Positions 1 to 8,340 of a stretch of 64,000 nt of DNA are shown here, in pieces. The stretch covers positions 43,176 to 107,175 of the forward strand of contig JAHCBA010000022.1 in the NCBI GenBank assembly GCA_019634625.1. Direction: 5' to 3'. Origin of the DNA: Verrucomicrobiia bacterium. GTDB lineage: Bacteria; Verrucomicrobiota; Verrucomicrobiia; Limisphaerales; CAIMTB01. Positions within the stretch are counted from its first letter, which is position 1, and the number at the start of each line of letters is the position of its first letter. The notes beneath the pieces are model-generated. The model searched no databases. It saw only the letters and a list, made by a program, of their open reading frames with translations, and had not been told where the DNA came from. The translations under genes and the position numbers were made by a program.

Positions 1-1430
1 GGGCTGAACCGGACGGCGTACACCGGGGCGGAGGAGACGGGAACTCGATGGGCGAGGGCGACATCGGCGGTGGTGAAGGTGCGGATGGCTTCGCGTTCCT
101 CGGCGGTGTATTCGCCGCTGGTCTTTTCGTAGGCCTTGAGGAGGGCGGGGGGGAGGGTGGGATCGAAGCGGGCGGAATAGAGGTGGACGGCGCCATGAGA
201 ATCGAGGCTGGTGGCGGCGGCGATGAAGTCCCCGGAAGGATGGTAGGCGACGCCGAAGATGCGGCCTTCGACGGGTGGGAACACGCGCAGCAGGGCGGCG
301 TTGTCGCCAATCTTGCGGGCCGCCTGGCGGAAGACCTGGTAGATCTGAGGTTGACCGTCGGCGCCACCGACAAGGACCTCGTCGCGGGTGGGATGGCGGG
401 CGACCGCCTGCAGGCCGCCGCGCAGGGCGCCCGGGGTGATGGAGGTGATGTTGTCGATGAAGCGTTGGGAGGCGACCTCGGTGAGTTTGGCGCTCTGGTC
501 ACGCCCGACCGAGACGACGTGGGACCCATCGGTGGAGAAGGCGGTTCCGAGCACCCAGTCCTCGTGGGCCATCTGCTGGAGGATCTGGCGTCCGGAGGTG
601 GCCTCGATGGCGCGGACCGTCTTGTCGGGGCAACCGAACGACACCCACTGGCTGTCGGGCGACCAGTCCACGCCATAGACGGTATCGTGACCGACGGCGA
701 CGGAAGTGCGCAACTGGCGGCGGGCGACATCCCAGATCTGGATTTCGCCCATGCGGGCGGGTTGCCCGCCGGCCACGGCCAGCCAGCGCCCGTCGGGGGA
801 GAATCGGATCGACTGGATCCGCTCGGACAAGCCGACGAAGCGGGCGACGATTTCGGAACCGTCGGCGCGGTGGAGAAGGACTTCATGGAACCCGGCGACC
901 GCGAGGAACTGTCCGTCCGGGGAGAAGTCGAGGGCGGTCACCACGGGGGGGCTGGAGTAGCGGGGCGGATGCTCCATGTCGTAGGTGGGTGCCTCCGGCG
1001 GGGAGTCGTCGTGGGCGCCCTCGGCGATCCAGCGTTGGACGGTGGCGAGTTCGAGCGGGTGAAGGGGCGGTTTGCCGCGGGGCATTTCGGCGACGCCGTT
1101 GACCGGGGTGATCTGGCGCAGGAGAAAACTGTCGGCGGGTTGGCCGGGGACGACGGGAGTTTCGTCGCTGTCGCCCGGGGTGAGGAGGAGGCGGTGGGCG
1201 GTCATCACGTAGCCGCCCTGGGGTTTGGCGGGTTGATGGCAGCCGACGCAGTGGGCTTGAAGGATGGGTCGGATCTGTCGGTGAAAGCTGACGGGCGCGG
1301 TCGCTCCGGGCAGATCGGAGGCCTGAAGGTTCCACGGCGGAGTGAAGCCAGGGAGAACGCAGGCGAGGAGCAGGGCGAAGGAGCGCCAGGAGGTGGACCG
1401 GGGCATCATGGTGAGGTTGCCGGGTTTCAT
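1..1430 (-). CDS. Cytochrome-c (PSCyt1-like) and WD40 repeat protein, 3' end outside window
   Basis: Read on the minus strand from the ATG at 1430, the frame stays open to the window edge, so the C-terminus is missing. The N-terminus looks like a signal peptide (hydrophobic stretch about residues 17-27). A single haem-binding CxxCH (C61-V-G-C-H65) follows, preceded by the typical FHRQIRPILQAHC context of planctomycete-type cytochrome domains. From about residue 150 on, WD40-like blades appear (FSPDGQFLAVAG, FSPDGRWLAVAGG, IQIWDVARR). The family is exported and usually sits near DUF1549/DUF1553 or DUF1501 genes. None is visible here because the downstream side is off the window. In-frame ATGs at 1409 and 1406 are alternative starts. 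AAGG about 8 bases upstream favours 1430. The role is probably periplasmic redox or scaffold; substrate unknown. Confidence 0.85.
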   Translation of the reverse strand, partial: MKPGNLTMMPRSTSWRSFALLLACVLPGFTPPWNLQASDLPGATAPVSFHRQIRPILQAHCVGCHQPAKPQGGYVMTAHRLLLTPGDSDETPVVPGQPADSFLLRQITPVNGVAEMPRGKPPLHPLELATVQRWIAEGAHDDSPPEAPTYDMEHPPRYSSPPVVTALDFSPDGQFLAVAGFHEVLLHRADGSEIVARFVGLSERIQSIRFSPDGRWLAVAGGQPARMGEIQIWDVARRQLRTSVAVGHDTVYGVDWSPDSQWVSFGCPDKTVRAIEATSGRQILQQMAHEDWVLGTAFSTDGSHVVSVGRDQSAKLTEVASQRFIDNITSITPGALRGGLQAVARHPTRDEVLVGGADGQPQIYQVFRQAARKIGDNAALLRVFPPVEGRIFGVAYHPSGDFIAAATSLDSHGAVHLYSARFDPTLPPALLKAYEKTSGEYTAEEREAIRTFTTADVALAHRVPVSSAPVYAVRFS

Positions 1431-1514
1431 GGTCCGGCCTTGGGGATGGAACAGCCTAATGGGCGGCATCAGGGGTGCGCAAGGGTGATGACGGATCGCG
1501 GGAGCCTGGGCGCG

Positions 1515-1875
1515 GCGAGGAAATGGGGCGAATGAACGGAAACGGCGTGCATATGCACGGAAGTCCCGACGATTTTGGGAGTGTGGGTGCGGTATGGAGT
1601 GGGGGTGGCGGGTTGCAGGGAGGGGATGGAGGCCCGGGCGGAGAAGTGGGGCGAATGAACGGAAATGGCGTGCATATGCACGGAAGTTCTGACGATTTTG
1701 AGAGGGTGGGTACGGTGTGGAGTGGGAGTGGCGGGTTGCAGGGAGGGGATGGAGGCTCGGGCGGAGGAGGGGGGCGAATGAACGGAAATAGCGTGCATAT
1801 GCACGGAAGTTCCGACGATTTTGGGAGGGTGGGTACGGTGTGGAGTGGGAGTGGCGGGTCGCAGGGATGGAGCCG
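1515..1875. repeat. Three tandem copies of a 123-bp repeat with a 14-bp perfect palindrome
   Basis: The block GGGCGAATGAACGGAAA recurs with exact 123-bp spacing (AATGAAC at 1531, 1654 and 1777). Each copy carries the perfect palindrome CGTGCATATGCACG, at 1546-1559, 1669-1682 and 1792-1805. The third copy decays after about 1866. Because 123 is a multiple of three, spurious long frames with repeated amino-acid blocks arise on both strands. The array lies upstream of the cytochrome/WD40 gene, between it and the sigma factor, with no convincing gene inside. It could be a regulatory array or a dispersed intergenic element. Confidence 0.9.
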
Positions 1876-2052
1876 TATCCACGCGGCAGGAATGGGCACG
1901 CGGAGGCGCGGAGGCCGCGGAGAGGAGGCTTGGGAACGGAGCCTGGGTGCCAGCCTGACGGGATCCTTGGCGCACGATGGGGTGAACGATTTCCGACATC
2001 GTACCCCCCCCACATCCGGCTCTCCTGCCGCCCGTCGGCATACCTCCGTTTC

Positions 2053-2162
<110 letters not shown>

Positions 2163-2165
2163 GCC

Positions 2166-2891
2166 CTACGACAGGACGGCGATGAGGTGGTGGAGTTCGT
2201 CGGCCGCATCGGCCGGGTTGGCAACGGTCTGGGCGATTTCGGCCTTCACGAGGGTGCGGAACCGGCGGCGCAAGCGATGGATCCGGACGCGCACCGCGCC
2301 GTCGTTCAGCCCGAGCACGCGTGCGGCGTCCGCCTGGCTTCCGTCGGCTGGCGCTCCGGTCAGCCAGGGCTTGAGGGTTTCGAACTCCTTGCGGGCTTCG
2401 GGGTCGGGGCTTTCCCGCAGCAGGGTATCGAAGGCGCGATCGAGGAGCCGCAGCGCCCACTCGCGGTCGAACAGCGTCTCGTGGGTGGCGGAGGACGGAT
2501 CAGCGAGGAATCCGGCGTTGCCGGAGGCGCCGTCGCTGCACTCGTCGAGGGACTCGGGGGCCGTCCCTGAACCCCGCTTCGACCGGAGTTCGTGGACGCG
2601 CTGATTGGCGAGGAAGTGCTTGAGGGCACCCAGGAGGTAGGAACGAAACCGGCCCCGTCGAGGATCGGCGCCATCGAACGCGGCTCCCTCCAGGACCCGT
2701 TCGAAGAAGGCGTGCGCCAGATCGCGGGCGGCGTCTTCGTCCCGGCCTTCCCGGCGGAGGAAGGCGACCACCGGTTCGTAGTAGGCCGCGCAGAGTTCGC
2801 CCAGAGCCTCGCGTGCCCCGGGAGAATCGCCACGGGCAGCCAGCACGCGGGTCCAGCGGGTCGGATGGAAGGAGTCGGGGGTGGCGGACAT
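2166..2891 (-). CDS. RNA polymerase sigma factor, ECF/sigma-70-like
   Basis: A 241-residue protein starting MSATPDSFHPTRWTRVLAA. A region 2-like segment lies at about residues 30-100 (YYEPVVAFLRREGRDEDAA, then FRSYLLGALKHFLANQ). A region 4-like helix-turn-helix lies near residues 185-220 (AARVLGLNDGAVRVRIHRLR). Between them is a long linker, as in the large ECF-type sigma factors of Planctomycetes and Verrucomicrobia. It should redirect RNA polymerase to specific promoters. The gene lies 72 bp downstream of, and in the same direction as, a Ser/Thr kinase gene, so the two are probably co-transcribed and the kinase may control the sigma factor (inference). No classical anti-sigma gene is adjacent. 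Confidence 0.85.
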   Translation of the reverse strand: MSATPDSFHPTRWTRVLAARGDSPGAREALGELCAAYYEPVVAFLRREGRDEDAARDLAHAFFERVLEGAAFDGADPRRGRFRSYLLGALKHFLANQRVHELRSKRGSGTAPESLDECSDGASGNAGFLADPSSATHETLFDREWALRLLDRAFDTLLRESPDPEARKEFETLKPWLTGAPADGSQADAARVLGLNDGAVRVRIHRLRRRFRTLVKAEIAQTVANPADAADELHHLIAVLS

Positions 2892-2963
2892 CCGGAGTTG
2901 GGCGTTGGGTAGGGGCCGGAATGATGGCGGCGGTCGATGGGATGGGCGTATCGAGTGAGGTCC

Positions 2964-5045
2964 TCAGGAGGGACCGGCGACGGTCCCGACGGTCTCGACG
3001 GTCCGCTGTCGCGCCGCGAGGCGGTAGGCGATCGAACCGACGGTCCCGCCGAGGAGCAGGGCGATGGTCGAGGCGATCAGGAAATCCCGGTGGCGTTTCG
3101 GGTGCCGGATGGCGCTGGCGGCGGTTGCCGATTCGAGGACGGTGATGCGGAATGGATTACCTGCCGGATTCGATTCGGCTGGCAGGAGCAGCCACGGGCT
3201 TGTCCGGTTCACCAGGGTGTTGCCGATTTCCGCGGCGTCTTCCGGGTTCTCGTCAGTGACCCGGATTTCGAGGAGCGCGGTTCTGGGGACGGATCGCACT
3301 TCGATGCGATGCATGAGGAGAGGCAAGGCTTCGTTGAGGTGAAGGGTTTGGCCCGCGGACAGGTACTTGGGCGACCAGCGTTCGATCAAACCCAACTCGT
3401 CGATGACCTCGCGGAGGACGGGAATCGACTTGAAGGCGTGGTGTTCGGGGCCGCCATGGCGGGTCCCATACAGGAACCGCGGGCCTTGTTCCTGCGCGGG
3501 ATCGAGTCGGAGGCGGGTGGTGGCGACAAAGGGATACGGCACCAGCGAAAAGATCATCACCGCACCGAGGAGCGTGGGGAGCGCGGCGATCCCCCCGGCG
3601 ACGATCGCCAGCCGGAGGGGGGTGGAGAGGACGGAGGGCTTCCTGGACGGGTGGCGCGTCTGGAATGCGTTGAGGACCTCTTCGCGGCGCAGAACGGCCA
3701 GGGCCCAGACTGCAAAGGGCAGGCAGGCGGCATTGACGAGTCCGACCCCGAATCCGGCCGCCACCCCGAGCAAGGCGGCTCGATGGGAACGCAACGACCG
3801 CATGTGCGCGACGCCCCAGGTGATCGTTGCGATGCCGACGAGCAGCGGCAACCCGAGCCACCAACGCCCACCCAAGAACAGGGGGTACACCATCAGGACG
3901 ACGGCGACCACGGCGGTGGCGGCTGCCGTCGCGAGCAATCCGCGTCCGGGCCACTTCAGGGCGGCGCGGGCGGTGTCTTGAGGGGTGGTGGCCGGACGGG
4001 TTGGGGTTGCTGAGGAACGGGCTGTGGCGGCGGGACCTTCGGGCGATGCCGGAGGGGACGTTGCGACGAGGGTGGCGATGGCCGTGCCGATTTCGCTGAC
4101 CTGCTGGTACCGACGTCCGGGTTCCCGTTCCAGCGCCCGCAGCACCACTTCGTCGAGGCGCACGTCAATTTGGACCTTGCGGGACGGTGGATCGAACGGG
4201 TCCCGGGGTCGTTCGCCGGTCAGCATTTCGTACAGGACCACCCCCAGGGAATAGATGTCCGCGCGATGGTCTGTGGTCCTGGCGTGGTGCTGCTGTTCCG
4301 GGGCCATGTAGCCGGGCGTGCCGGCGGCCCGTTCGGTAGGCTCCGTGGGCCCGGTGGGGCTTCGTGGAGCGACGGGCTCTGTTTCCTGGCTGGGCACGCT
4401 GTCTGTTGTCGCGAGCAGGCGGGCGATGCCGAAGTCGGCGATCTTCACGGCGCCCGCACGGTCGAGGAGGATGTTCTCGGGCTTGATGTCGCGATGGACG
4501 ACTCCGCGGTCATGGGCGAACTGGAGCGCGTCGCAGAGGAATGGGACGATGGTGAGAGCCTGTTCGGGGGTGAACCGTCCGGCCCGCAACGCCTGGCGGA
4601 GGTTCACGCCGTCCACAAATTCCATCAGCAGGTAGAAGAACGGGCCGGCCCGACCGAAGTCATGAACGGTGACGATGTTCGGATGGTTCAGGGCCGCCAG
4701 CACGCGGGCCTCCCGGGCGAATCGCGTGGCGAAGGCGGGGTCGCCGGCGAGGGATTCGGGGAGGATCTTGAGGGCGACCCCTCGGTCGAGTTCCTTCTGG
4801 CGGGCTTTGAACACGCAGCCCATGCCGCCCTGCCCGATCCATTCGAGGACCTCCAGTTGGGGGAAAGCCTCGGCCAACGCCTCGATCGAAGGGGCGACCA
4901 TGGGATCGGACCCGGGGATGGTCCCAGGATCGGTCGGGTCCGCGACCCCGAGGAGCAGGCACTTTGGGCACAGTCCCTGGGGAACCTCGTCGGGCAGTGC
5001 GGCGCCGCAGTTGGGGCAGGGTCTGACCGAAGGCGGATGGTTCAT
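2964..5045 (-). CDS. Membrane Ser/Thr protein kinase with zinc ribbon and Wzz-like C-terminal domain
   Basis: A 693-residue protein. Residues 10-29 form a zinc ribbon (C10-x2-C13, C26-x2-C29). The kinase domain spans about 65-325: glycine loop GQGGMG (71-76), K93, catalytic HRDIKPEN (184-191), DFG 204-206, APE 248-250. All catalytic residues are present, so it should be active. A Pro/Thr-rich linker leads to several membrane segments (about 368-392, 398-414, 424-450, 478-503). A stretch of about 150 residues follows (RLRLDP; LLEIRVTDENPEDAAEIGNT), which resembles the extracytoplasmic part of Wzz/GumC chain-length proteins. A last membrane helix covers 655-675. The ATG at 5045 starts the conserved zinc ribbon. 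Kinase plus sigma factor implies a signalling pair; the ligand is unknown. Confidence 0.9.
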   Translation of the reverse strand: MNHPPSVRPCPNCGAALPDEVPQGLCPKCLLLGVADPTDPGTIPGSDPMVAPSIEALAEAFPQLEVLEWIGQGGMGCVFKARQKELDRGVALKILPESLAGDPAFATRFAREARVLAALNHPNIVTVHDFGRAGPFFYLLMEFVDGVNLRQALRAGRFTPEQALTIVPFLCDALQFAHDRGVVHRDIKPENILLDRAGAVKIADFGIARLLATTDSVPSQETEPVAPRSPTGPTEPTERAAGTPGYMAPEQQHHARTTDHRADIYSLGVVLYEMLTGERPRDPFDPPSRKVQIDVRLDEVVLRALEREPGRRYQQVSEIGTAIATLVATSPPASPEGPAATARSSATPTRPATTPQDTARAALKWPGRGLLATAAATAVVAVVLMVYPLFLGGRWWLGLPLLVGIATITWGVAHMRSLRSHRAALLGVAAGFGVGLVNAACLPFAVWALAVLRREEVLNAFQTRHPSRKPSVLSTPLRLAIVAGGIAALPTLLGAVMIFSLVPYPFVATTRLRLDPAQEQGPRFLYGTRHGGPEHHAFKSIPVLREVIDELGLIERWSPKYLSAGQTLHLNEALPLLMHRIEVRSVPRTALLEIRVTDENPEDAAEIGNTLVNRTSPWLLLPAESNPAGNPFRITVLESATAASAIRHPKRHRDFLIASTIALLLGGTVGSIAYRLAARQRTVETVGTVAGPS

Positions 5046-5369
5046 ACACCGGGTTCCTGACGCATCCGGAGGCGCACGTTACAGCGGTGCAGGGCGGGTC
5101 AACAGACCGGACGTCGCCGAATGGAGTCATCGAGGAGGTGTCGGGGGCTGGATCAGCGAGGTCAACAGTAATGAACCTGACAGATTGATTGGAGCGCGGA
5201 GTCAACAAAGGTCTGCAAGCGGCACGGGCTCATAATCGTTGACCAATCGAAGTCAATAAAACAAAATATATGGTCAGGCGCATCATCGTTGACCGTTTAA
5301 AATTCAGTCAGGCCCTTAATGATTGATCAATGCTGCCGGGCCGGGGGCCGGGTGGCGGGCGGGCAGGGG
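5046..5369. promoter_or_regulatory. AT-rich intergenic region with GTCAAC/GTTGAC cluster and candidate kinase promoter
   Basis: This 324-bp gap holds no gene. It is much richer in A/T than its neighbours. GTCAAC occurs at 5098, 5161 and 5201, and GTTGAC at 5238 and 5288. An 18-bp block GGCTCATAATCGTTGACC (5227-5244) recurs with two mismatches at 5277-5294. On the minus strand TTGACT (5256-5251) and TATGAG (5234-5229), spaced 16, make a plausible -35/-10 pair for the kinase gene. Similar GTTGAC/GTCAAC motifs occur in the 55.7-kb spacer. Confidence 0.4.
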
Positions 5370-6173
5370 TCAGGAGGCGAGTTGGCTTTGGAGCCAATGG
5401 AGGCGGAGGCCTTCGAGGGTGAGGTGGGGGCGAACGGTGGTGATGTCGGTGACGTCGCGGGCTATGAGATCTGCGTAGCCGCCGGTGGCGACCACGGGAA
5501 GACGGCGGACACCCAGGCTGTGGCGCAGTTCGCGGATGAGTTCGCGAACGAGTCCGCGGTAACCGTGGACGGCGCCGATGAGCATGGCTTCCTCGGTGCT
5601 GCGGCCAATGGGCGAGGCGACATCGCGAATGCGGATGCGGGGCAGAAGGGCGGTCTTTTCGTGGAGGTAGTCCGTCATGGCAGCCAGGCCCGGGGCAATG
5701 ATGCCCCCGACGTAACGGGCGGAGGCGTCCACGATGTCGAAGGTGACGGCGGTGCCGAAGTCCACCACCACGGACGGGGCGCCAAAGGCGTCATGCACGG
5801 CCAGGGCGTTGGCGAGGCGGTCGGGTCCAATGGTTTCCGGGCTGGGGTAATCGATGCCGATTCCGCGCACGGTCCGGGCGGTCAGGACGAGGGGCTTCAG
5901 GCGAAGACGGCTGCGGAGCCAGGGCAGGAGGGCTCGGGTGGCCTTCGGCACGACGCTGCAGAGGACGACGGCCTGGATGGGGCGGGTTGCGAGGAAGCGG
6001 CGGAGGGCGGGGGAATCGGGACGGCGGATGAGGGAAGGGGTGGGCAGGTCGGTGTGTTCGACGAGCGTGTCCGGGGTGGCGAGTCCGACGTGGCAGTGGG
6101 TGTTGCCGATGTCGAGGAGGAGGGCCGTCGATTCGGGGGGAAGGGTACGTGGGGAGGGGCGTCCGGGCTTCAT
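5370..6173 (-). CDS. coaX: Type III pantothenate kinase
   Basis: Phosphorylates pantothenate, the first step of coenzyme A synthesis, in the cytoplasm. The protein has 267 residues. The phosphate-binding motif LLLDIGNTHCHVG lies at residues 18-30 (D21, N24). The second ASKHA motif VVDFGTAVTFDIVD and the conserved GGIIAPGL and VATGGYADL follow, all typical of CoaX. I chose the ATG at 6173 because it starts 18 residues before the first conserved motif and lies 7 bp after the birA stop. A longer frame from 6299 would run through birA. It is the last gene of nadC-birA-coaX. Type III enzymes are not inhibited by CoA and use a monovalent cation (family knowledge). Confidence 0.95.
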   Translation of the reverse strand: MKPGRPSPRTLPPESTALLLDIGNTHCHVGLATPDTLVEHTDLPTPSLIRRPDSPALRRFLATRPIQAVVLCSVVPKATRALLPWLRSRLRLKPLVLTARTVRGIGIDYPSPETIGPDRLANALAVHDAFGAPSVVVDFGTAVTFDIVDASARYVGGIIAPGLAAMTDYLHEKTALLPRIRIRDVASPIGRSTEEAMLIGAVHGYRGLVRELIRELRHSLGVRRLPVVATGGYADLIARDVTDITTVRPHLTLEGLRLHWLQSQLAS

Positions 6174-6180
6174 GACGCGG

Positions 6181-7155
6181 TCATTTTTCGAGGGTGACAT
6201 CGCCGCCGACGACGCGTTCGAGGCGTCCGTGTTCGGTGCGAACGAGCAGGGCGCCTTCGTCATCGAGGGCTTCGGCGCGCCCATAGATGCGGCGGGCACC
6301 GGCGACGACGGAGACCTGGCGGCCGAGGGTGGAACATTGGGAGGACCATTCGTCGATGATGGCGGGGAAGCGGGCTTCGCGGAGGTCGGCGTAGAGGGTG
6401 TCCAGTTCGCGGAGCACGGCCGCGGCGAGGGCGGGGCGGTCGGCGGACCGGCCGAGGGCGAGGCGGAGGGAGGTGGCCGTGCGGCGGGTTTCGGGGGGAA
6501 GGTCTTCAGGTTCGAGATTCACGTTGATGCCGATGCCGAGGCAGACGTGGCGGACGGAGTCGAGTTCCCCGCTGAGTTCGGTGAGGACGCCGGCGATCTT
6601 GAGGCCATGGATCATGAGGTCATTGGGCCACTTGATTTCGGGTCGGAGGGGGAGTTCGGCGCGGATGGCGCGTGCGAGTGCGGTGGCGGCCGTGACGGTG
6701 AGGCGGGTGACGGCCTGGGGGCGGAGGCTGGGGCGGAGGAGGACGGAGAACCAGAGGCCCTTGCCGGCGGGGGAGGTCCAGGAGCGACCGAGTCGGCCGC
6801 GTCCACGGGTCTGGGTTTCGGCGAAGACGACGGCGCCTTCCCGGACGCCGTCCCGGGCGAGGCGCTCGACGATGTCGCTGGTGGAGGAGGTTTCCTGGAA
6901 GACGCGGATGTCGCGGCCGATGGCGCGGACAACGCCGAGCCGGGAGGCGAGGTCATCGGCGTGGAGGCGGTCGGGGCAGGCGAGGAGGCGGTAGCCGCTA
7001 TGGGGGCTGGCCTCGATGTGATAGCCGAGGCGGCGGAGGTCATCAATCCGCGCCCAGACGGCGGCACGGCTGACACCGAGGCGATGCGACAGTTCGGCCC
7101 CGGAGGTCCAGGGGGAGGAACGAAGGGCGGTGAGGATGGCGGCGTCGAGGGTCAC
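6181..7155 (-). CDS. birA: Biotin--protein ligase / biotin operon repressor BirA
   Basis: Activates biotin to biotinyl-AMP and attaches it to the biotin carboxyl carrier protein of acetyl-CoA carboxylase. The protein has 324 residues. An N-terminal winged helix (about 5-60, LSHRLGVSRAAVWARIDDLR) suggests the bifunctional ligase/repressor type. The ligase domain has the biotin-loop signature GRGRLGR (118-124) and KWPND (175-179) with K186. A C-terminal SH3-like domain is present (ALDDEGALLVR). The start overlaps the end of nadC by 4 bp (7152-7155), indicating translational coupling. coaX follows after 7 bp. No biotin synthesis genes are nearby, so a repressor target is not visible here. Confidence 0.95.
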   Translation of the reverse strand: MTLDAAILTALRSSPWTSGAELSHRLGVSRAAVWARIDDLRRLGYHIEASPHSGYRLLACPDRLHADDLASRLGVVRAIGRDIRVFQETSSTSDIVERLARDGVREGAVVFAETQTRGRGRLGRSWTSPAGKGLWFSVLLRPSLRPQAVTRLTVTAATALARAIRAELPLRPEIKWPNDLMIHGLKIAGVLTELSGELDSVRHVCLGIGINVNLEPEDLPPETRRTATSLRLALGRSADRPALAAAVLRELDTLYADLREARFPAIIDEWSSQCSTLGRQVSVVAGARRIYGRAEALDDEGALLVRTEHGRLERVVGGDVTLEK

Positions 7156-8006
7156 CGGTGGAAGTCGAGTCCGATGTCCACCCAGCGGGCCGAGTGGGTG
7201 AGGGCTCCGGCGGAGAGGAAATCGACCCCGGTTTCGGCGATGGCGCGGGCTGATTGGAGGGTGACACCGCCGCTGGCCTCGGTGAGGGCGCGTCCCCGGC
7301 AGAGGGCCACCGCCTCGCGGAGTTGGGGGAGGGACATGTTGTCGAGGAGGACGATGTCGGCGCCGGCGTCGAGGGCCTGACGGACCTGGTCGGGGTGGTC
7401 GGCTTCGACTTCGATCTTGAGGTAGGGGTGGCGCTGGCGGGCGAGGCGGACGGCCGTGGCGAGGGGGTGGGGAGTGGTCGTGGCGAGGGCGGCGAGGTGG
7501 TTGTCCTTGATGAGGATGAGGTCGTCGAGGCGATGGCGGTGATTGGTGCCGCCGCCGCAGGTGACGGCGTACTTGTCGAGGTGGCGCCAGCCCGGGGTGG
7601 TTTTTCGGGTGTCGAGGATGCGGGCGGAGGTTCCCTGGAGGGCGGCGACGAAGGCGGCGGTGAGGGTGGCGATGCCGGAGAGGCGTTGGAGGAGGTTGAG
7701 GGCGACGCGTTCGGCGGCGAGCAGGGCGCGGGTGGGGCCTTCGAGGGAGGCAAGGGACTGGCCGGGGGTGGCGGATTGACCGTCGGTGAGGGCGGGTTCG
7801 AACCGGATGTGCGGGGAGAGTTCGCGGAATGCGAGGTCGGCGAGGGGGAGCCCGGCGACGACGAGGGATTCGCGGGCGTTGAGGCTGGCGCGTGAGCGGA
7901 GGTCCGGGGGGATGACGGCGAGGGAGGTGAGGTCGCCGGCGCCGAGGTCTTCGGCGAGGGCGGCGCGGACGAGGGACAGCAACTCACCCGGAGGGATCGG
8001 CAGCAC
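7152..8006 (-). CDS. nadC: Nicotinate-nucleotide pyrophosphorylase (carboxylating)
   Basis: Converts quinolinate and PRPP to nicotinate mononucleotide in de novo NAD synthesis. Conserved features are AEDLGAGDLTS near the N-terminus, ERVALNLLQRLSGIAT, DTRKTTPGWR, GGGTNHRHRLDD, IKDNHL and EVEADHPDQ, all hallmarks of NadC. The upstream frame has no ATG close to the conserved region. GTG at 8006 gives 284 residues and puts AEDLG at residue 17, matching the family. A longer frame from 8162 would translate part of a dispersed hairpin repeat and is rejected. It is the first gene of a cofactor operon with birA (4-bp overlap) and coaX. The start is less certain than the identity. Confidence 0.93.
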   Translation of the reverse strand: MLPIPPGELLSLVRAALAEDLGAGDLTSLAVIPPDLRSRASLNARESLVVAGLPLADLAFRELSPHIRFEPALTDGQSATPGQSLASLEGPTRALLAAERVALNLLQRLSGIATLTAAFVAALQGTSARILDTRKTTPGWRHLDKYAVTCGGGTNHRHRLDDLILIKDNHLAALATTTPHPLATAVRLARQRHPYLKIEVEADHPDQVRQALDAGADIVLLDNMSLPQLREAVALCRGRALTEASGGVTLQSARAIAETGVDFLSAGALTHSARWVDIGLDFHR

Positions 8007-8120
8007 GGGGATATTGGAGGGGGAAAAGGGCGGCGGGGAGAACCAAAAAGGGGATCGAACCCGCGTTGAAGGTTGGGAGGGTGGCCTGCGCCTGGTGCAT
8101 CCCGGAGTTGTGGGGAGAGG

Positions 8121-8240
8121 TGCGGACTCCGCCAAGCGGCGCTTCGGAGGGCCGAGTTCCACGAGGCCGGAAGGGAAGTGGAGCGTTGGATTGAGGACTC
8201 GCGGAGCTCGTCCCTCCGGTTCGTTGGCTCGGTACCGACA
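8121..8240. repeat. Partial copy of the ~95-bp REP-like hairpin repeat
   Basis: CGGAGGGCCGAGTTCCACGAG (8145-8165) and CTCGCGGAGCTCGTCCCTCCG (8199-8219) are the two arms found in opposite order at 41.5 and 43.8 kb. They are joined by the same GAAGTGGAGCG...TTGAGGA spacer. The copy is cut off after the second arm. The rest of the 8007-8340 gap shows no gene. Confidence 0.75.
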
Positions 8241-8340
8241 CCTTGGGGAAGCACGGATCCGAGCCCCGGACTGAAAAAAAGATTGCGTGACGGCGGTCCG
8301 GTGCTTGGCCGAGTCCCGGGTGTCGAGTTAGGCTTGCGCC

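Noticed and set aside
48..1535. Long plus-strand frame (495 codons) and other frames over the cytochrome/WD40 gene
   Set aside because: The minus strand encodes a coherent signal peptide, CxxCH and WD40 repeats; the plus frame is Gly/Asp-rich shadow of high-GC coding DNA.
8045..8075. tRNA-like T-arm on the minus strand (GCGGGTTCGATCCCC followed by a T-run)
   Set aside because: No anticodon arm, D arm or acceptor stem can be built upstream; the stem is incomplete. Chance similarity.
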